Below the pieces are notes generated by a model. That model worked only from the letters and a program-made list of their open reading frames with translations. It was not told where the DNA came from and ran no database searches. DNA of 6,821 nucleotides, from contig JAOPZP010000345.1 in NCBI GenBank assembly GCA_025964055.1, forward strand, positions 1-6,821. The letters run 5' to 3'. Positions 5,487 through 6,821 of the stretch are shown here, piece after piece. The translations under genes were made by a program, and so were the position numbers. This DNA comes from Conexibacter sp. (GTDB taxonomy: Bacteria > Actinomycetota > Thermoleophilia > Solirubrobacterales > Solirubrobacteraceae). Position 1 is the stretch's first letter. Each line of letters opens with the position of its first letter.

Positions 5487-6194
5487 ATGGAGCGGGCGTG
5501 GCTGGCGGAGAGACTCGAAGCGGGGACGTCGTACGAGGCGATCGCCCGGGAGGCGGGATGCTCGCCGTCGAAGGTGTCGTACTGGGCAGGGAAGCATGGG
5601 CTGACGTCGGCGCATGTGGCGCGGCATGCCGCGCGGGGTGAGATCGACGAGTTGCTCCTGCGCCAGATGGTGGCCGGGCACTTCTCCATCCGCGAGATCG
5701 CCGAGACGATGGAGCGCAGCGCCGCCACCATCCGGCACTGGCTGGCCAAGCTGGGGCTGGAGACGAACCCTGTGCAGCACAGCCCAGCGGCCATGCGCGC
5801 GGCGGCGGCCGGCGAAGCCGAGCCAACGCTCTACTGCTCGGTTCACGGGATCACGCGCCACGTTCGCCGAGACACGGGCTACCGATGTGCGATCTGCCGA
5901 AGCACCCACGTGACCAAGCGGCGGCGCGCCATCAAGCAGTTGCTGTTGGACGAAGCTGGAGGCGCCTGCCTCATCTACGGCTATGACCGCTGTGTCGCCG
6001 CGTTGCACTTCCATCACTTGGATCCGAGCCAGAAGAGCTTCACGCTCGCGCTCGGCGGCAACACCCGCGCGATCGCCACGGTCCGGGCAGAGGCGCGCAA
6101 GTGCGTCGTGCTCTGCGCGAACTGCCACGCTGAAGTCGAGAGCGGTCTGGCCGACGTTCCCCTAAGATCAGACGAGCCCGGCCGTGCCGGGTAG
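5487..6194 (+). CDS. Tandem-HTH, HNH endonuclease-like protein under a predicted SOS operator
   Basis: The 235-residue protein has two homologous helix-turn-helix units at about 3-40 (SYEAIAREAGCSPSKVSYWAGKHGL) and 54-91 (SIREIAETMERSAATIRHWLAKLGL), which should bind DNA. A Cys/His knuckle follows (C117, H120, C134, C137), then a basic TKRRRAIK linker and an HNH domain. The HNH core is present: FHHLDP (H176-H177) and LCANCH (C210, N212, C213, H214). The first structural pair, normally CxxC, reads CLIY, so Tyr164 replaces a zinc-binding Cys (TAC versus TGC, one base). It is probably a DNA-binding nuclease or a decayed one. ATG 5487 has no Shine-Dalgarno and lies just after the operator, suggesting a leaderless mRNA; GTG 5475 lies inside the operator. 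Codon use is somewhat less GC-biased than in neighbours, consistent with transfer. It ends 12 bp before tRNA-Asn. Confidence 0.85.
   Translation: MERAWLAERLEAGTSYEAIAREAGCSPSKVSYWAGKHGLTSAHVARHAARGEIDELLLRQMVAGHFSIREIAETMERSAATIRHWLAKLGLETNPVQHSPAAMRAAAAGEAEPTLYCSVHGITRHVRRDTGYRCAICRSTHVTKRRRAIKQLLLDEAGGACLIYGYDRCVAALHFHHLDPSQKSFTLALGGNTRAIATVRAEARKCVVLCANCHAEVESGLADVPLRSDEPGRAG
6163..6168 (+). promoter_or_regulatory. Candidate -10 element of tRNA-Asn inside the HNH gene
   Basis: TAAGAT lies 38 bases before the tRNA, within the last codons of the HNH gene. It would start transcription near 6175 and give a leader of about 30 bases. No good -35 is seen, so this is weak. The alternative is read-through from the HNH promoter, which would not supply constitutive tRNA. 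Confidence 0.3.
6177..6191 (+). repeat. Short hairpin CCCGGC-CGT-GCCGGG at the end of the HNH gene
   Basis: A perfect 6-bp GC stem with a 3-base loop covers the last HNH codons and ends one base before the rest of the TAG stop. No T run follows, so it is not a typical intrinsic terminator. It could sit in the tRNA precursor leader or slow polymerase. Such short GC stems are also common by chance in this DNA. Confidence 0.4.
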
Positions 6195-6206
6195 CGCAGT
6201 GCCCGA

Positions 6207-6278
6207 TCCGGGGTAGCTCAACGGCAGAGCATTCGACTGTTAATCGAAGGGTTGAGGGTTCGAATCCCTCCCCCGGAG
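6207..6278 (+). tRNA. tRNA-Asn (GTT anticodon)
   Basis: A 72-nt cloverleaf folds cleanly: acceptor TCCGGGG/CCCCGGA, D stem GCTC/GAGC, anticodon stem TTCGA/TCGAA, loop CTGTTAA, T stem GAGGG/CCCTC with TTCGAAT loop, discriminator G, no encoded CCA. The anticodon at 6239-6241 is GTT, which reads AAC and AAT. G73 and the GTT anticodon are the expected Asn identity elements. A strong hairpin follows at 6285-6307. Confidence 0.98.
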
Positions 6279-6284
6279 CTCCAG

Positions 6285-6307
6285 AAACCCGCCCACCAGG
6301 CGGGTTT
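6285..6307. terminator. Bidirectional intrinsic terminator between tRNA-Asn and dnaG
   Basis: The arms AAACCCGCC and GGCGGGTTT form a 9-bp stem around a 5-base CACCA loop. It lies 6 bases after the plus-strand tRNA and 8 bases after the minus-strand dnaG stop. The A/T ends of the stem give a short T run on both strands, so it can end transcription from either side. Confidence 0.8.
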
Positions 6308-6315
6308 CGTCGTTC

Positions 6316-6821
6316 TCAGTCCGGCCGGCCCTCTTCCATGCGCTCGCCGAGGTGCTGGTCGAGGCGCTGCTCGATCGCGGCGCGGCGCGCGACGAGCTCG
6401 GTGACGCCGCCGGTGCGGCGCGCCTTCGCGGCGTGGATCTGCCGGTTGAGGTGGGCGAGCTCGACGCGGGCCAGCTGGCTCTGCAGGACGGCGCGCGACA
6501 GCTCGCTCTGGTCGGCCTTGGCGACCAGGCCGATGACCAGGCGCCGTAGCGGCTCGTCGTCCTCGTCGTCGAGGGCGTGGACGGGCGACGCCCAGTGGTC
6601 GCGCAGGTACGCCGCCGCGCGGCGGTTGAGCTCGTCGGTGAAGGCCTCGTCGGGCAGCCGCGACAGCGTCTCCCGACCGTCCTCCTTCATCCCGACGCAG
6701 TAGGCCAGCAGCGCGCGCTCCGCGCCCACCGCCGGATCCGATGAGACGGGCAGCGGCTCGTCGCGGCGCGGCGACGACCCTCGCCCGCCTCCCCCGTCGT
6801 AGCCGCCGTTGCCGTTCGGCC
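6316..6821 (-). CDS. dnaG: DNA primase DnaG, C-terminal end (partial)
   Basis: The last 167 residues of a minus-strand gene are present; the frame is open to the right edge, so the N-terminus and catalytic TOPRIM core are missing. A Gly/Arg/Asp/Pro-rich linker (about the first 30 residues) leads into SSDPAVGAERALLAYC, and then a helical domain: DEAFTDELNRRAAAYLRDHW, LRRLVIGLVAKAD, LSRAVLQSQLARVELAHLNRQI, and a final helix RRAAIEQRLDQHL. This is the pattern of the actinobacterial DnaG C-terminal domain, which contacts DnaB helicase. Assignment rests on this tail, since no catalytic motif is in view. The TGA is at 6316-6318, followed on the minus strand by the terminator hairpin. Confidence 0.75.
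   Translation of the reverse strand, partial: PNGNGGYDGGGGRGSSPRRDEPLPVSSDPAVGAERALLAYCVGMKEDGRETLSRLPDEAFTDELNRRAAAYLRDHWASPVHALDDEDDEPLRRLVIGLVAKADQSELSRAVLQSQLARVELAHLNRQIHAAKARRTGGVTELVARRAAIEQRLDQHLGERMEEGRPD

Noticed and set aside
5441..5641. ATG frame overlapping the glycosyltransferase stop as ATGA
   Set aside because: The coupling looks tempting, but the 66-residue product is low-complexity Gly/Ala/Arg and out of frame with the well-supported HTH/HNH protein.

Overview
The window is GC-rich, with G or C at most third codon positions, F420-type enzymes and GTG/CTG starts. This fits an actinobacterial chromosome, most likely class Thermoleophilia (Solirubrobacter/Patulibacter/Conexibacter-like). 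That placement is inferred from composition and protein style, not from a search. No insertion sequence, CRISPR array, rRNA or attachment-site duplication is visible.

Layout. Bases 1-75 hold the first 25 codons of a minus-strand gene that runs off the left edge. About 250 bases with no convincing gene follow. Next comes a minus-strand CAT-anticodon tRNA (326-399), and divergent from it a two-gene unit: an unknown acidic 119-residue protein and a YccU-like CoA-binding protein, joined by an ATGA overlap. A minus-strand secreted lipoprotein with a thioredoxin-like C-terminal domain converges on them, and the two coding regions end in one shared CTAG. A short divergent intergenic stretch separates the lipoprotein from a plus-strand run: a short-chain dehydrogenase/reductase, an F420-dependent luciferase-like oxidoreductase (Rv3520c type), a GT-B glycosyltransferase that appears to start at CTG, and an HTH/HNH endonuclease-like gene. 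tRNA-Asn lies 12 bp after the HNH gene. A hairpin that can terminate both strands separates it from the converging 3' end of dnaG, which runs off the right edge.

How the genes relate. The oxidoreductase and glycosyltransferase overlap by 3 bases and are probably co-translated. The upstream SDR has the same orientation but lies 141 bp away behind its own gap. Together the three could modify a small molecule (reduction, F420-dependent redox, glycosylation), but no substrate can be read from the sequence. The remaining genes look like housekeeping neighbours.

Most interesting region. A perfect 8-bp-arm palindrome at 5465-5484 contains CGAAC-N4-GTTCG, the Gram-positive/actinobacterial LexA (SOS) operator. 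It sits directly in front of the HNH gene, with a second GAAC/GTTC palindrome just upstream. The HNH protein has two HTH units, an extra Cys/His knuckle, an intact H-N-H core and one structural Cys changed to Tyr. This suggests a DNA-damage-inducible, perhaps mobile, nuclease-like gene beside a tRNA. It is a lead, not a demonstrated new system; the rest of the window is fairly ordinary.
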